Assembly (NCBI GenBank): GCA_963682025.1 | Contig: OY821518.1 | Span: 37,532,559 to 37,596,558, forward strand | DNA: 64,000 nucleotides | Reading direction: 5' to 3' | Source: Cordilura impudica | Taxonomy: Eukaryota > Arthropoda > Insecta > Diptera > Scathophagidae | Shown: piece by piece, positions 35,106 to 47,545 of the stretch | Numbering within the stretch: the first letter of the stretch is position 1 | How the letters are laid out: every line of letters begins with the position of its first letter | Program-made: the position numbers and the translations under genes | Notes under the pieces: generated by a model | What the model was told of the DNA's origin: nothing | Seen by the model: only the letters and a program-made list of their open reading frames with translations | Database searches by the model: none

Positions 35106-35689
35106 TAAATTCAGTTTTGAATTATTTTTACATATTGGCAATGCTTTAATGACAATATTATATTTTGTAATCAGATTTTCCAGGAATTACCAATATGTGA
35201 TGTTGTATATCGTTTTAGAGCTCATCAAATCTTATTTCGAAATATTCACGATCTGGAAATTTGAAATAAATTTGTAGTGCGTGAAAAACGTAACATTTTT
35301 AATATCTTTATCTCAATTGATATCATTTCTAAAACTTGACAATTTACTTAACAATAGGAAAACTTTGCTTTTAGGTATAGAATTCCCACTCCAGAAAAAG
35401 GTGAAAGACGTCTTCAATTCAAGCAAGTATTGAATTAAATATTTAAAATTGATCTCAGAATTAAAACATTTTGTCGAATATAACCAAAGCGCTTACTTAT
35501 GTGAATATTAGGGGGTTTCAACCCAATCGTTTTATATTATTTTTAATTTTTGCAACTCTTGTAGCGGAATATGAACAAAACAAAAATATTTCTGAAGACT
35601 ACCAGTCTACTAAAAAAAATCATACCCGGTAAAATATATTATGCAGTTCATGGAGCACTTTTATAACCTTAAATTTAACAAGTAAGGAA
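35106..35689. other. Non-coding intron sequence
   Basis: No recognised gene or repeat. Confidence 0.4.
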
Positions 35690-36300
35690 ATTTTAGTCGA
35701 TCTAGACCGGCTCCACGATACCCTATAACATGTGTTTAAAGAAAGGGAATTAGATCCAACTAATCTGATATAGAAAATAATCATCAGCTAAATATGAGTG
35801 GCATTGTTATTAATTTTTTTTCCATGTATATTTAAAAAAAAGCTCATAGGTAGAAAACCGGACCAATACTTAACATATTTGCTAACTAATTTATGCGCTG
35901 CAAAAAAAAAAAAAACAAACCAAATTTGAGAAAAATTTAGCCCAATCTTACTAAAAAATGTCTTACAGAGTTTATTTTTCGACTACTGATGAATGGGTAT
36001 AATAAACAAAGAGAAATCAAAATTTATGTGACAATTTCGATCTTATAGCAATATAGGTTGATCTAATTTGTATGGGGACTACGTTTGAGCATACACCGAT
36101 TTTCATAATATTTGAAATATAATAGCTTTTCTTCTATGGCCACTAAAAGCTTATATATCAAATTTTATCATATAGATAGACAGACGGAAGGACGGACATC
36201 GCTTAATCGATACAGTAAGTGATTGTGAGTCTTTCGATACAATTAAAGGTGGATCTATATAATATTATTGTAGTTACAAATATCAGCACAAAATTGACCA
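35690..36300 (+). mobile_element. mini-me/DINE-like repeat, family B, diverged copy
   Basis: 5' palindrome-like 'agtcgatctagaccggct', then 'atgagtggcattgttattaa', 'aaatttgagaaaaatttag', and 'acagacggaaggacggacatcg' followed by 'gttacaaatatcagcacaaa'. The terminal hairpin is degraded. It is an older copy than those at 52-54 kb. Confidence 0.65.
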
Positions 36301-36900
36301 CAGATTGGTACAGGCTATCAAAATTAAGTATTTTCCTACTCTAAACATCAATTACTTGAGAAATTTTCAATGTCTCGTCGTTAAAGATTCGCAACTACAC
36401 TAAAAAAATGAAAAAAGTATGATGTTTCTATATTGTTCTTGTTGTAATTCTAAATGTTGTACTGTTGTCATAGCTGGACTTGTTGTTTTTGTGGTCGTTG
36501 TAGTAATAATATTATAAAAACTAAATCTTTGCAATGTTTTTTTTATCAACTCTGGTAGCAAAATTTTAAAGTTTTCATTGTTTTGGCATCACTAAAATAA
36601 TTTTTCAGATCACTTTTGTCATCGCGACGAGCCTGCCTCTAAAGTTTCAGATCGATTGGGTCACGGGAAAGGGGTTAAAAATCAATCCAAAATTTTTTCG
36701 ACAAGCAGACACTACGAGTTAATATAAAGGGAGTAAAAATTCACCAACATCAAAATTAAATAATGTTAAACTACCTGGTGGTTAATAAAAAAAAACAATG
36801 TAAATTTAACAAACAAAATTTTATGTATATATTTAAAAAAAAAACACGAAAATAGCTTTTGATGTTGTATTTTTTGTGCGTAATATTTACTTATATGTGC
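36301..36900. other. Non-coding intron sequence
   Basis: Contains 'aaagtttcagatcgattggg' and 'gacaagcagacactac', remnants of the same (GTCY)n-type repeat class. Nothing else is recognised. Confidence 0.4.
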
Positions 36901-39215
36901 AAGTTGGGGCTTGATCCAAAAATGGCTCTCCAAAAATTTCACGCCCCTGGGACCACGCCTTCCCGGCCCGCCTTGCGTTTGAAAATTTCAAGTGTGTTTA
37001 TATGGGGAAAATATGACTTTTTTTCAGATTTTACAAAAATTTCGTTCTATAGTTTAATTATTCCGACAAGTTGTTATATAATTCGGGATTAGCATTAAAT
37101 TATCCTTTTAATAAGCTATAAAACTTCGAAATCGAATCAAACCTCGCCAAGAAATAGCAAATGCTCCAGACCACTTTTGTGACAAAAAAAAATAGGTTAA
37201 GAAATTTGAAGCATTTTTTTCAACTTTGAGAAATTGATTAAAGACATAATTTTTTTTTGGTCTCTATACTTATAAGTACTCAGATATGAAGTATTGTTTT
37301 ATTACCGTGTTGTTAACCTATTTTGCATTGAGACCGAAAATGGAAAATTTTTTTTAAAAATTTTGAAAACCCCCTTTTTCAAGTTTTAAAAAATTTTCTT
37401 AAACAAAATTTTAAAAAATTGTACTGGCGCTATAAGGTTTGTTGAATACACGTTAGAGATCGACTGTGTGAATTTTTAGGTAAATCGCTATGCCAGAATT
37501 TTTTTGACAAGGATTTTATTTTTGCGGATTTCGAGAAAAATTAAATTTTTTTGTAATGTTCAGTAAATGTACTCTTTCTTAATACTTTGTATCAAAAATT
37601 CATCACTTTTCTACTTTTAAATGTTATGTTTTATCTCAATAGTCTAGGGTTTCGGAAAAAAATAATATGACCTCATTAATCCTTTTGGAATTGGGGCCAC
37701 ATATGACCCCAAACTAATAAAAGACAAAAAATGCAAATATTTTGTAAGTGCTGTTGAATTTGTAGATGTGACGCTTAAAATATAATAACCAAATGTGCAA
37801 GTCTTAAATGCTAACAATTTGGAATAAATCGAACAACGCTAACCGAGGCCAAACTTTGAATTTTGTCATATTTAAAAAAGTAAATACCTAAAAATAATGT
37901 ATTTTTCTAGTCAATTAGATGAAATCTTTACTATTGGTTGGAAATTAAAATTCCGCTATATTTTGCGAAAACTTACCCTTATGTGCTCCTGAGGTTAATG
38001 TAATGTATCAAACTCCTTAATTACTTAACTGCTAATAGAAGTTATTAACTTAAATCTATACTTATTTCTGTTTCATTTTTACCATTGTATATTACTAAAA
38101 TTATGTTTTTCAATGGATCATTTCGACCCTCATATTTAACCCAAGCCAATAAAAGACCATTTATTTCAAAAATTCAAATATTTTGTTGGATAAAAACAAT
38201 TTATTTTTAGGTATTTACTTTTTTTAAATATGTCAAAATTCAAAGTTTTGCCCCGGCAAGGAATCGGTTAACGTTGTTCGATTTATTCCAGATTTTTAGC
38301 ACGGAAGACTTGCACATTTAGCTATTATATTTTAAGCGTCACATATAAAAATTCAATAGCGCTTACAAAATATTTTAATTTTTTGAATAAATTGTCTTTT
38401 ATTAGCTTGGGGTCATATGTGACTCCAATCCAAAAGGGTTAATGGTCTCATATTTTTTTTCCGAAACCCTAGGCTATTAAGATAACTCAAAGCATTTAAA
38501 AGTAGAGACCTGATTATTTTTTGTTACAAAGTATTGAGATAGAGTACATTTAATGAACATTTCACAAAAATCTATTTTTCTCGAAATCCGCAAAAATAAA
38601 ATCCTTGTCAAAAAAATTCTGGCATAGGGATTTATCTAAAAATTCACACAGTCGATTTCTAACGTGCATTCAACAAAACCTTATAGCGCCAGTTCCATTT
38701 TTTTAAATTTTGTTTAAGAAAATTTTTTAAAACTTGAAAAAGTAGTTTTCAAAATTTTTTTAAAAAAATTTTCCATTTTCTGTCTCAATGCACAATAGGT
38801 TAACAACGTCATAATAAAACAATACTTCATATCTGAGTACTTATAAGTACAGAGACCAAAAAAAAATTATGGCTTCAATCAATTTCTCAAAGTTGAAAAA
38901 AATACCATCAAATTTCATGACCTAGTTTTTTTTGGCACGAAAGTGGTCTGGGGCATTTGCTATTTCTTGGCGAGGTTTTATTCGATTTCGAAGTGTTATA
39001 GCTTTTTCAAAGGGTAATTTAATAGTGATCCCGAATTATGTAACAACTTGTCGGAACAATTAAATTGTAGAACGAAATTTTCGTAAAATCTGAAAAACAG
39101 TCATATTTTCCCCATATAAACACACTTGAATTTTCAAACGGAAGGCGGGCCGGGAAGGCGTGGTCCCAGGGGCGTGAAATTTTTGAAAAGTCATTTTTGG
39201 ATCAAGCCCCAACTT
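36901..39215. mobile_element. Foldback element, family D, copy 2 (2.3 kb palindrome)
   Basis: Begins AAGTTGGGGCTTGATCC and ends with the reverse complement. The arms (about 36901-37905 and 38205-39215) stay complementary nearly to the centre, leaving a loop of about 300 bp. Blocks 'ccacgccttcccggcccgcc', 'gtgtttatatggggaaaata' and 'ccaagaaatagcaaatgc' pair with right-arm counterparts. No coding capacity. A transcript across it would fold into a hairpin of about 1 kb. Confidence 0.8.
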
Positions 39216-40074
39216 TTTGAGGGGTGAGACTTAAACATTTTCATAAGAAAAATTGGTCATACAAATAACGGACACCCTAATGTACATACATACATATGGG
39301 TAAAAACATATGAAATCAACCAATGAGTTGACCGCACCGACTTCGAATTGGATGAATTTTGGTACGAAGGGAAAGTTAAACATAATAATAGCGTTTGCCA
39401 ACTTTCAGTGTCGTAGCTCTCGTACTTTCAGAATTATGGCCATTCCAAGTTGGCAAAAATCAATAAAAATGCACTCAGATGCCTTACCACAATTTTTAAT
39501 ATCTCGAAAAGTATTCATTGTACGTTAATAATCAAGGGCTCATTTTACAGACCAAAACTGCGCCATTCCAAAAAAATTTTTTTTTCAAATTTTCGATCAA
39601 GGATAATGTAAATTAAAAAAGGACTAAAATTTCCAAAGGATATTTCTCGAAAATCAATATTTTTAAAAATTTCAAAAAAATATATGTTAATTCTTATCAT
39701 GTTTTGTACAAGTCTGTCAAATTTCAATGTGGAGTCTTTATTACAACATGAGTTATTAAGAAAAAAGCAGGCGAAGGTTTATGTATTTCATGAAATGTAC
39801 CAAAATACAAAAAGGTGACAAATTACAAAAAGAAGGACAAATCAAATGTAACGGAACTTTTTCGACTTTACAACCTAGGCGAAATATTTATTGCCTGTTC
39901 ACACAAAAAATGTACAAATATTTTATGACCTGCGGTCAGCTTATTGGCAGTAGCAAATTCAGTCTTTATTTAAAAAACATTTTATGACCCGTACTTCACG
40001 CAAATTTTCCAATTCAAGAAAAGCAAGGCGTGTATTTTTTTACCTGAAATCTATTTTTTGTACCAAAAAAACAG

Positions 40075-40083
40075 TATAAATAG
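40075..40083 (+). promoter_or_regulatory. TATA box of the family F transposase gene
   Basis: TATAAATAG, just inside the left inverted repeat and about 195 bases before the ATG at 40279. The 'tcagag' and 'tcaaac' sequences 3-30 bases downstream could serve as initiator. It is the best match to a metazoan core promoter near this gene. Confidence 0.5.
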
Positions 40084-40278
40084 TTCAGAGACAGTAAGTC
40101 AAACTTCCGTTGAATACTAGATTTCATAAGTGCTAAACGTCAAAGTGTTATAGTGTTAAAGTGACTTGATCGTTTAAAAAAACAAAAAAAGAGACTAAAT
40201 ATTTAAATAAATTATAATTATTGTCAATACAAAAAAGTCGTGCACAATTCATTCGGTTGTGGTATTTAAATAAAAAAT

Positions 40279-42120
40279 ATGCCATTCAATTCAACATTTT
40301 GCTGTAATCCTTTTAAAAAATTCGGTCACACTGAGTGCAATAAAAGTTTAAGACAAGTCCAAGAATGGATGCTACAGTATACTAAGGATAAAAACATTAT
40401 GATCTCAAATAAAATTTGTGGGACATGTAGAATAAAATTTTCGCATCTGAAGAAATCTAATAAATCTAATTTGGAAGAAGGTTCAGACACAAACGAAAAT
40501 GTAGATACTTTCGATGACATTGCGTCAGGCACGGAAGAAGATGACATTGCGTCAGGCACGGAAGAAGTTGCTATTTCAAAATTAAACCAATCTTTACCGT
40601 ATCTGGAACAATCTCCGATAAAAAAGAAGAAGTTACATCAAAAACGGTACAGAGATGCAAAATTCAGGAAAATAAGTGATTCGATTCAAGACAAAATTTT
40701 CCACGGTTCAGCACAATCAACTTCGCATATGTGCCCACAATCCGAAATAATAGAACAATTAAAAGAAAAGTTTAAAACATTAACAAAAAATAGTGAGAAA
40801 ATCCAACTGCTAACAATTTTACCAAAAAGCTGGGCAATACATAAAATTGAGGAAGAATTCCTGGTTACAAACTATATCGCGCTAAAAGTTAAGCATTTGG
40901 TTGAAACAAAGGGTGTGATGAGTACGCCTAACCCAAAACTGCGAAGTCCAATTTCACCAGTGACAAGCAGTTTAGTAAAATCCTTTTATGAATCCGATGA
41001 CGTCAGCAGGTGTATGCCCGGACAGAAAGATTTCGTGTCTGTTTTTGAAAATGGTACAAAAGTCAGTAAAAATAAAAGACTTTTGCTTGGAAACTTAAGA
41101 GAAATGTACACCTTATTCAAGGAACGACGTGATGGAATAAAAATAGGTATTTCCAAGCTTTGCCAACTTCGTCCGAGGAATATAATTCTAGCAAATGCGA
41201 GTGGATCTCATAACGTGTGTGTTTGTACAAAGCATCAAAATGTGAAGCTGATGATTGATGCCATAAATTTAAAAAAATTAACTGCTGGTGTTCCGAATTA
41301 TCAGCTTGAATGTTACAAAGATTGTTTGAAACAAATGACATGCATTCCATCTTCTTCAAAGTGTCACCTACGTAAATGTAACAAGTGTCCAGGAATTGAA
41401 GATTTAAAAGCAAAACTAAATCAATTACTAGAGCAAAATGATATTGATGAAATAACATATAAACAATGGGTAAGTGTAGATAGGGATAATTTGGAGACCA
41501 TGATTGGCCAAGCCAACGTTTTTGTGGATTCCCTATGTGAAAAGCTTGAAATTCTATTACCTCATTCATTTATTGCAAAACAGCAGGCAGCATATCTGAG
41601 CGAAAGAAAATCAAATTTGGAAGAAAATGAGTATATAGCAGTTTGCGATTTTTCAGAAAATGCTTCTTTTACTATTCAGGATGCAGTCCAGGGATTTCAC
41701 TGGAACAACTCTCAGGCCACTTTATACCCAATTGCTATTTATTTTAAATCAGATGGAAAAACACAACATACAAACTTCATAATAATATCTGATTGTCTTG
41801 TACACGATTCTGTAGCTGTTCACCTGTTCCATCGCCACCTGAATGTATTTTTGAGAAAAAAGTTTAAAACAACCCCGAAGCAAATCACGTATTTTTCAGA
41901 CGGTAGTGCTGCCCAGTTTAAAAATAAAAAGAACTTTATCAATTTATGTTATCATATGGAAGATTTTGGATGTAATGCTGAGTGGCATTTTTTTGCACCA
42001 AGCCATGGAAAAGGCCCAATTGACGGTCTTGGAGGTACCGTAAAGAGAGAGGCACGTAAAGAGAGAGGCTGTAATAAAGTGTTTAATAATGATAATACAT
42101 TATGTTGTACTTTTTATTAA
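40279..42120 (+). CDS. DDE-like transposase-type protein, family F (613 codons)
   Basis: Uninterrupted frame. The N-terminus is Cys-rich (C8, C9, C20, C47, C50; ICGTCRIKF), possibly a zinc-binding DNA-recognition region. An acidic linker at 77-96 holds a tandem DDIASGTEE duplication, and basic stretches follow (KKKKLHQKRYRDAKFRK, about 115). Then come HNVCVCTKHQNVKLM (311-325), a CHLRKCNKC cluster (362-370), AVCDFSENASF (D457), FSDGSAAQFKNK (D541) and AEWHFFAPSHGKGPIDG (E568, H576, D582). D457, D541 and E568 or D582 are candidate catalytic acids, with the same spacing as in the family E protein. The homology ends at GLGGTVKREARK; the last 20 residues look unrelated, so the C-terminal region is probably deleted. 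I cannot name the superfamily. The protein presumably mobilises elements with these long inverted repeats. Confidence 0.75.
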   Translation: MPFNSTFCCNPFKKFGHTECNKSLRQVQEWMLQYTKDKNIMISNKICGTCRIKFSHLKKSNKSNLEEGSDTNENVDTFDDIASGTEEDDIASGTEEVAISKLNQSLPYLEQSPIKKKKLHQKRYRDAKFRKISDSIQDKIFHGSAQSTSHMCPQSEIIEQLKEKFKTLTKNSEKIQLLTILPKSWAIHKIEEEFLVTNYIALKVKHLVETKGVMSTPNPKLRSPISPVTSSLVKSFYESDDVSRCMPGQKDFVSVFENGTKVSKNKRLLLGNLREMYTLFKERRDGIKIGISKLCQLRPRNIILANASGSHNVCVCTKHQNVKLMIDAINLKKLTAGVPNYQLECYKDCLKQMTCIPSSSKCHLRKCNKCPGIEDLKAKLNQLLEQNDIDEITYKQWVSVDRDNLETMIGQANVFVDSLCEKLEILLPHSFIAKQQAAYLSERKSNLEENEYIAVCDFSENASFTIQDAVQGFHWNNSQATLYPIAIYFKSDGKTQHTNFIIISDCLVHDSVAVHLFHRHLNVFLRKKFKTTPKQITYFSDGSAAQFKNKKNFINLCYHMEDFGCNAEWHFFAPSHGKGPIDGLGGTVKREARKERGCNKVFNNDNTLCCTFY

Positions 42121-42806
42121 AGGTTTAGCAATGGAGAAAAAGAGTTTAGGCAAAGAAAAGTCGAAAAAGTTCCGTTACATTTGATTTGTCCTTCTTTTTG
42201 TAATTTGTCACCTTTTTGTATTTTGGTACATTTCATGAAATACATAAACCTTCGCCTGCTTTTTTCTTAATAACTCATGTTGTAATAAAGACTCCACATT
42301 GAAATTTGACAGACTTGTACAAAACATAATAAGAATTAACATATATTTTTTTGAAATTTTTAAAAATATTGATTTTCGAGAAATATCCTTTGGAAATTTT
42401 AGTCCTTTTTTAATTTACATTATCCTTGATCGAAAATTTGAAAAAAAAATTTTTTGTAATGGCGCATGTTTTAGTCTGTAAAATGAGCCCTTCATTATTA
42501 ACGTACAATGAATACTTTTCGAGATATTAACAATTGTGTTAAGGCATCTGAGTGCATTTTTATTGATTTTTGCCAACTTGGAATGGCCATTATTCTGAAA
42601 GTTCGAAGGCTATATGTCTGAAAGTTGGCAAATATTATTGTGCCGATCCATAGATCATGTGTACAAAATCTTATCAAATTTGGAGGTGATGAGGTCACAA
42701 ATGTTAATATTTTCGGTTGATTTCATATGTTTTTACCCATATATTAAATAACAAAATAATATACATATATTCTATACATGCACATATCGGACTTTAAATA
42801 CAGAAC

Positions 42807-42992
42807 AGTCACAACTCAAAATATTCAAATTTTCAGGACAGTCAAAAAACTGTTTATGTAAAAATTATTGTATTATTTAAAAAAATTTAGTTCCATTATG
42901 AAAAATGTCCATTTTGAGGAAAGTTCTCCTATACTTTTTTTTTTAATTTATATTGTATTTGTGGAAATAAAATATAATTTTGAGTTATGACT
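42807..42992. mobile_element. Small inverted-repeat element (about 186 bp)
   Basis: Left AGTCACAACTCAAAAT (42807-42822) pairs with right ATTTTGAGTTATGACT (42977-42992) with one mismatch. No clear target duplication. It may be a short MITE or chance. Confidence 0.35.
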
Positions 42993-43659
42993 CTCTGACT
43001 GAAATTTTTCATTTGACTAGTGATATTATCTCAAGTTATTTTCCAGATATAACAGTATTTTTCCTGTTAAAAAAGACAGTTATGAGAAATAAATTTTTGC
43101 AGTAGATAGAAATTTACACTGCGAATATTTTATTTACATAAAATTCTCCAATATGTATTTTGTTTTAGGGAAAATACATTTCTTTTGTATTAACCAACAG
43201 AGTGTCACTTGATTTTGCATAGTGTTGCTATGCTACAGTAGATGGCGCCGCAATTTTTGTTCTGATTAGCTTTGTAATCGTTATTTCTATTTTAACATGA
43301 ATGTCAACATTTTCAATTAAATATCAAACACAACAATGTTAAGAGTATACACAGGGCTGGTCTTTTATTTCATACGTTTTTCCATTATTCTTTTACAAAT
43401 ATGAAAATAAGTTTGGCATATTAATATTTTGTTGTGTTTACAAAATAGAGTTACCGAGTTCATCAATGAGTTTTTTTTTTTTTTTTTGCTTTCAAAACAG
43501 TTCTACATAGATATATAAAATTATTATTCTGCTTTACCTATAAAATATCTGATTGCTATTACATATAGTTTTTAAAAATTGTTTATAATTACTAAAACGT
43601 TATTATTCACATAAATTCAGAATTGAACCTTTTAAATTTTCAATTCAAATTTAAGAAAA

Positions 43660-43970
43660 TATCAGTTCTAAAAATTGGAATACAGATTTCCAATTATAAA
43701 TTACAAAATATCAATTGAATTTCAGAAAATCATATTAAAATGTCGGAAATAATAACTTGAAATTTAGAAGACATCAATTGAAGTATTAAATTATAAGTTT
43801 ACTCTTTAAACAGAAATTGATATTCAAAAAACATCAGATATGTTTACATTTAAAACATCAACTGAAATTAAAAAGAAATATTGCGATTCAGGAGACATTT
43901 CAGGATAAGAAAACATTAACTAAAATTCAATGAAGTTTAGAAAACCTCAGAATGATATTTAAGAATTGCG
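43660..43970 (+). repeat. Degenerate minisatellite around TTCAGAAAACATCAATTGAA
   Basis: Variants such as 'aaaatatcaattgaatttcag', 'gaagacatcaattgaa', 'aaaacatcaactgaaatt', 'ggagacatttcag' and 'gaaaacattaactaaaatt' recur roughly every 30-60 bases. It reads as an old, decayed tandem array. Confidence 0.45.
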
Positions 43971-44379
43971 AACATAAAAATTGTTACATAAATTAAGCGC
44001 AATTGGATGGGGATGTTATTCATATATTATTTTTCACATTTTTTTGGATCAAAAAATTTTAAGTTTTTCAGAAAATAAAGATAACAAATTATTTTATTTA
44101 AAATTTTTGGGACATTTGGTTTTTTGCGTTTGGTATCCCTAATTTGAAGCAGTGTTCATGATGACTTCAAAATTTGACTTCATGGTAGGCAAGGTAAAAC
44201 CCAAAATATTTAAGTTCGATAATAATTCCCAGGTAGTAGTTTTTGGAGTCAATAAATGAAAATATGTTTTATTAACATAATTTAATTCAAAATCCAAAGT
44301 TGGCATCACTGGGTTAGATTTTGTATTGTATTGTGTAAATAGTGAAAACTTCCTTTTAGTATATAAAAATTAGAGACCT

Positions 44380-45118
44380 TTTTATACCCTATACCACTAT
44401 GTGGTTTGGGTATAATGACTTTGTGCTGCTGTTGGTAACAACCAAAAATATTTGACCTAGACCCATCTTTAATTATACCGATCGAATCAGAATCACTTTC
44501 TGAATTGATTTAGCAATGTCCGTCCGTCTGCGTGTCCATGTAAACCTTGTAATGAAACTGCAGGTCGCAAATATGAATATATTTCGATAAAATTTGGTAT
44601 ATACGCTTCTGTCGGCCATGGGATGAACGCTGTTGAAATTGGTGAGAATCGGTCCATGTTCAGACCTAGCCTCCATACAAATTACCCCTATAAAATCGAA
44701 ATAAATTGCCATAAGATCCAAATTGTCATATAGATCTTACTCAAATTGAGTTTTGTATGCGTTCGTTACGTCCATTAGTGAGTAGTGCAAAAATGATCCC
44801 TTTGGCCCCATATAGAGCTGATTCCCGATCTTCACTTAAATCTATTAAAAAACAAAAATATTGCACTGATTCTTCTCAAATTTTGTTTGTACATATTTTT
44901 GCAAAATACAAGAGACTTTACCAAACATGATCAGGATCGGTCCATTTTTGGACCCAGTCCCCATATAGATACAGCATCCGATATGAACTTTTTCATATCT
45001 GCAGCCAAAAAAATTAATAATAATCCCACTCAAATTTGGTTTTTGCTTATTTTCTATGTCCAGTTAGTTGGGCCTAAGAGATAGGGTTTCTAAACGCATT
45101 GGAATAATTTTCTTACTT
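44380..45118 (-). mobile_element. mini-me/DINE-like repeat, family B, copy 2
   Basis: Minus-strand copy. On the plus strand it runs from 'ttataccctataccactatg' (terminal hairpin) through a short GTCC tract (about 44519) to 'ctaactggacat'-type sequence, ending near 45118 with 'attttcttacttgtttt'. The 5' palindrome is partly lost. Small open frames on both strands inside are not genes. Confidence 0.75.
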
Positions 45119-47545
45119 GTTTTGGTTATTATTTTGTTATTCGATCCGACCTATACGGCCGCAATGAAGAATTATTTTGCCAATTACAAAAAACTATACA
45201 GCCATCTCCAATTAGCACGATTTAATGCGTATAGCCACCCTACACAACTACTACCTTCGCAATAGAGGTTAGGGCGAGCTATTTAATTTGCAAAAACTTA
45301 AAATAAATTAATTAACTGATTATGTCATATAACCCATGTATTAAGGTATGTAACCTAAATGAATGCCGATCAGCAACCACGATGACTAAAAAAACAAACA
45401 CCAAAATGTGTTTTCTTTTATCCGAAATAATAGAAAATGACAAGTGATATTAAAAATAGCATAGAGAGAGCTTAAGGTTTTTATTTAAGCTTAAAGTTGC
45501 ATCATTAACCGATTTCATTAATTTTAATTATAGTTGTCTTTGAATTTAGTCGAAAAATTTTTATATTCACTATGCAGAGACACAAAAATCAACTTAGATT
45601 CTAAAACGATCGGTATATTAAAATTGTATGGAAAACAAATTCTTTCGGTATCTACCAATATCAACAACAACTAATTATAGTCTTATTAGACACTGGTGTA
45701 GGGTATATAATTAACAACCATTCAAGGTTGGCCTTCTTACATTCGAATGTAATTTATTACAAACGTAAACTACTTTGCCATATAATTATTCTACACCATT
45801 TAACTAAGACTTTTTGCAAAAGAATTATGTCAAACATTTTGTTGCTTCAACTGCTTATGTTTTGCAAATATTCTAACGTCATTAAAGAAGTCACCGTCTT
45901 AAAAATTGTTTCATGTTTGTTTTAATTTCTAAATACAATATACTGTTGCTGTTGCTTTTACCTTGAATATTTACAATTATACTATTCTAAGGTTTCCCCA
46001 CACATAATGAAATTGTTTTTTAATTTAGAATTAACATGCCATAGTTATTGAAACTATGCCAAAAAGTTGAAAAAAAATAAAATAAAATAAATAGTCATGA
46101 GGTCTGAAGCTAAATATGCGTAAATGCATTAACGTGGGCATATTTTTTTTTTTTTTTTTGTTATACGAGTCTGAGTGTGATAAACATTTGTGACACCTAT
46201 TTGCGTAGGTGTTAGACTGCAAAAAGTACAGAAAATAGTGGACTTAATTTGCAGTCATGTTGTTAGAAACCGAATAAACCATAGTTGGCCTTAAAGCGAT
46301 TTCATCAAAAAGACAGATGATAGATATCAGCCTCCTACAAAAAAAAAAAGCTTAATGACAAACATCACACTTAATATTCATCATACGCAACACATGACAA
46401 TTAAATAAAATATAAATCATACGCATGGCTGGACCTCATTAAAACATCGCAGAGCTTATTGGAAAACCAATGTGTCAATTTCTCCATTAATTACAACGGT
46501 TTTAACGTAACAGCAACAAAATAGACATTTCAACAAATACCAAATAAGTCTGAGCTCTTAAAGTTAATACAAAAAATTAAAGCGATGAAAAAATATGCAA
46601 ATATATTTCAGCATTTTATTACGAAAAATAAAATTTAAAGGAAAAAAAAAATATAATAAAAACCATAAGAGTATTTAACATTTAACAGCTATTAAAAGCA
46701 ACAAACAAAAATACAACATAAAAATTGAAAATAAATGCAAATATATCGATATAATTAATTTCACAACATGAAATTCAATAATTGTATGTGTTGTAAAAAT
46801 AATAATAAGCAATTGAAAAAATATTCAAGAGACTGTTGACTACAAAAAAAAAAATATATGAAAAAAAGGATAGCAAGGCAAATAAAATAAATACAAATGC
46901 ATTAAATGCAATAATAACTACACTAGACTTTATACAGTATGAGTAGTTAAACAATACAGCATCTCCTTCAACAGAACCATATCGTTGCATATCGAAGTCA
47001 GATAGATGCCAGATAACAGTTAGAGCAGATATGGCAAAAAGTTGAGTTTAATGTCGTAAAATCGTACGTTGACAACATGCAACATTTGCACATTGTGAGG
47101 TGACAATTTTACGCAACATAAAATTTTAATTAATTCGCATTTTATTGCCCAAGCAGACATATTCCACCCAGCCGTACTCAAACAGCTTAACATATAACTG
47201 GGAGTTATTGAAATAATTCTACGACTATGACTACGACAACTACTACTACTGAAAAGCAGTAGAAATGGCAAGAAAAATGGTATGATAGATATACCGAATG
47301 CACAGAGAAAGGTCAACATTAAATTGCATTTATAATAAATACAAATAGATATTATGTATATGTGTCCCTACCACTTTAGATTGCTGCCATTTACTCGTAC
47401 AACATACACACATATGTATTTGTACCGGAGATGATAAGGTTGGTACCAAAAGTACTTTTTTGTGGCCAGTTTTAAAATATACAAGAAACAATCGTTCATT
47501 AAGAAAACTTACTAAAAGGAATTATCGTTTTAATTTTCTTTTTAG
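45119..47545. other. AT-rich intron sequence
   Basis: Nothing I can name. A minus-strand frame at 47319-47020 begins with a strongly hydrophobic, signal-like stretch (MLTFLCAFGISIIPFFL) and a CTACTA-rich tract, but lacks other support. Confidence 0.4.

Larger units (their letters stand above)
39298..42738 (+). mobile_element. Long-TIR DDE transposon, family F (3,441 bp)
   Basis: Begins GGGTAAAAACATATGAAATC and ends with the reverse complement. The inverted repeats are about 575 bp (39298-39872 and 42156-42738), with matching blocks such as 'aaatttccaaaggatatttc' and 'tcatgaaatgtaccaaaata'. ATAT lies on both sides (39294-39297, 42739-42742). It carries one long gene on the plus strand. The outer repeats are not alignable with family E by eye, but the proteins are related. 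Confidence 0.8.
42743..44379. other. Intron sequence with minor repeats
   Basis: Apart from the small inverted-repeat element and the degenerate minisatellite listed separately, I see only AT-rich sequence. Confidence 0.4.

Noticed and set aside
41117..41569. 150-codon minus-strand frame
   Set aside because: Shadow of the family F transposase-type gene on the opposite strand.
44473..45084. Repeated small frames also seen near 52.1-52.7 and 54.0-54.2 kb
   Set aside because: They recur because the underlying DNA is a multi-copy mini-me-like repeat; frames exist on both strands and contain the tetranucleotide tract.
47020..47319. Minus-strand frame with a signal-peptide-like start, on the host gene strand
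   Set aside because: Hydrophobic N-termini are common by chance in T-rich DNA; no splice context, homolog or repeat of composition supports a gene.
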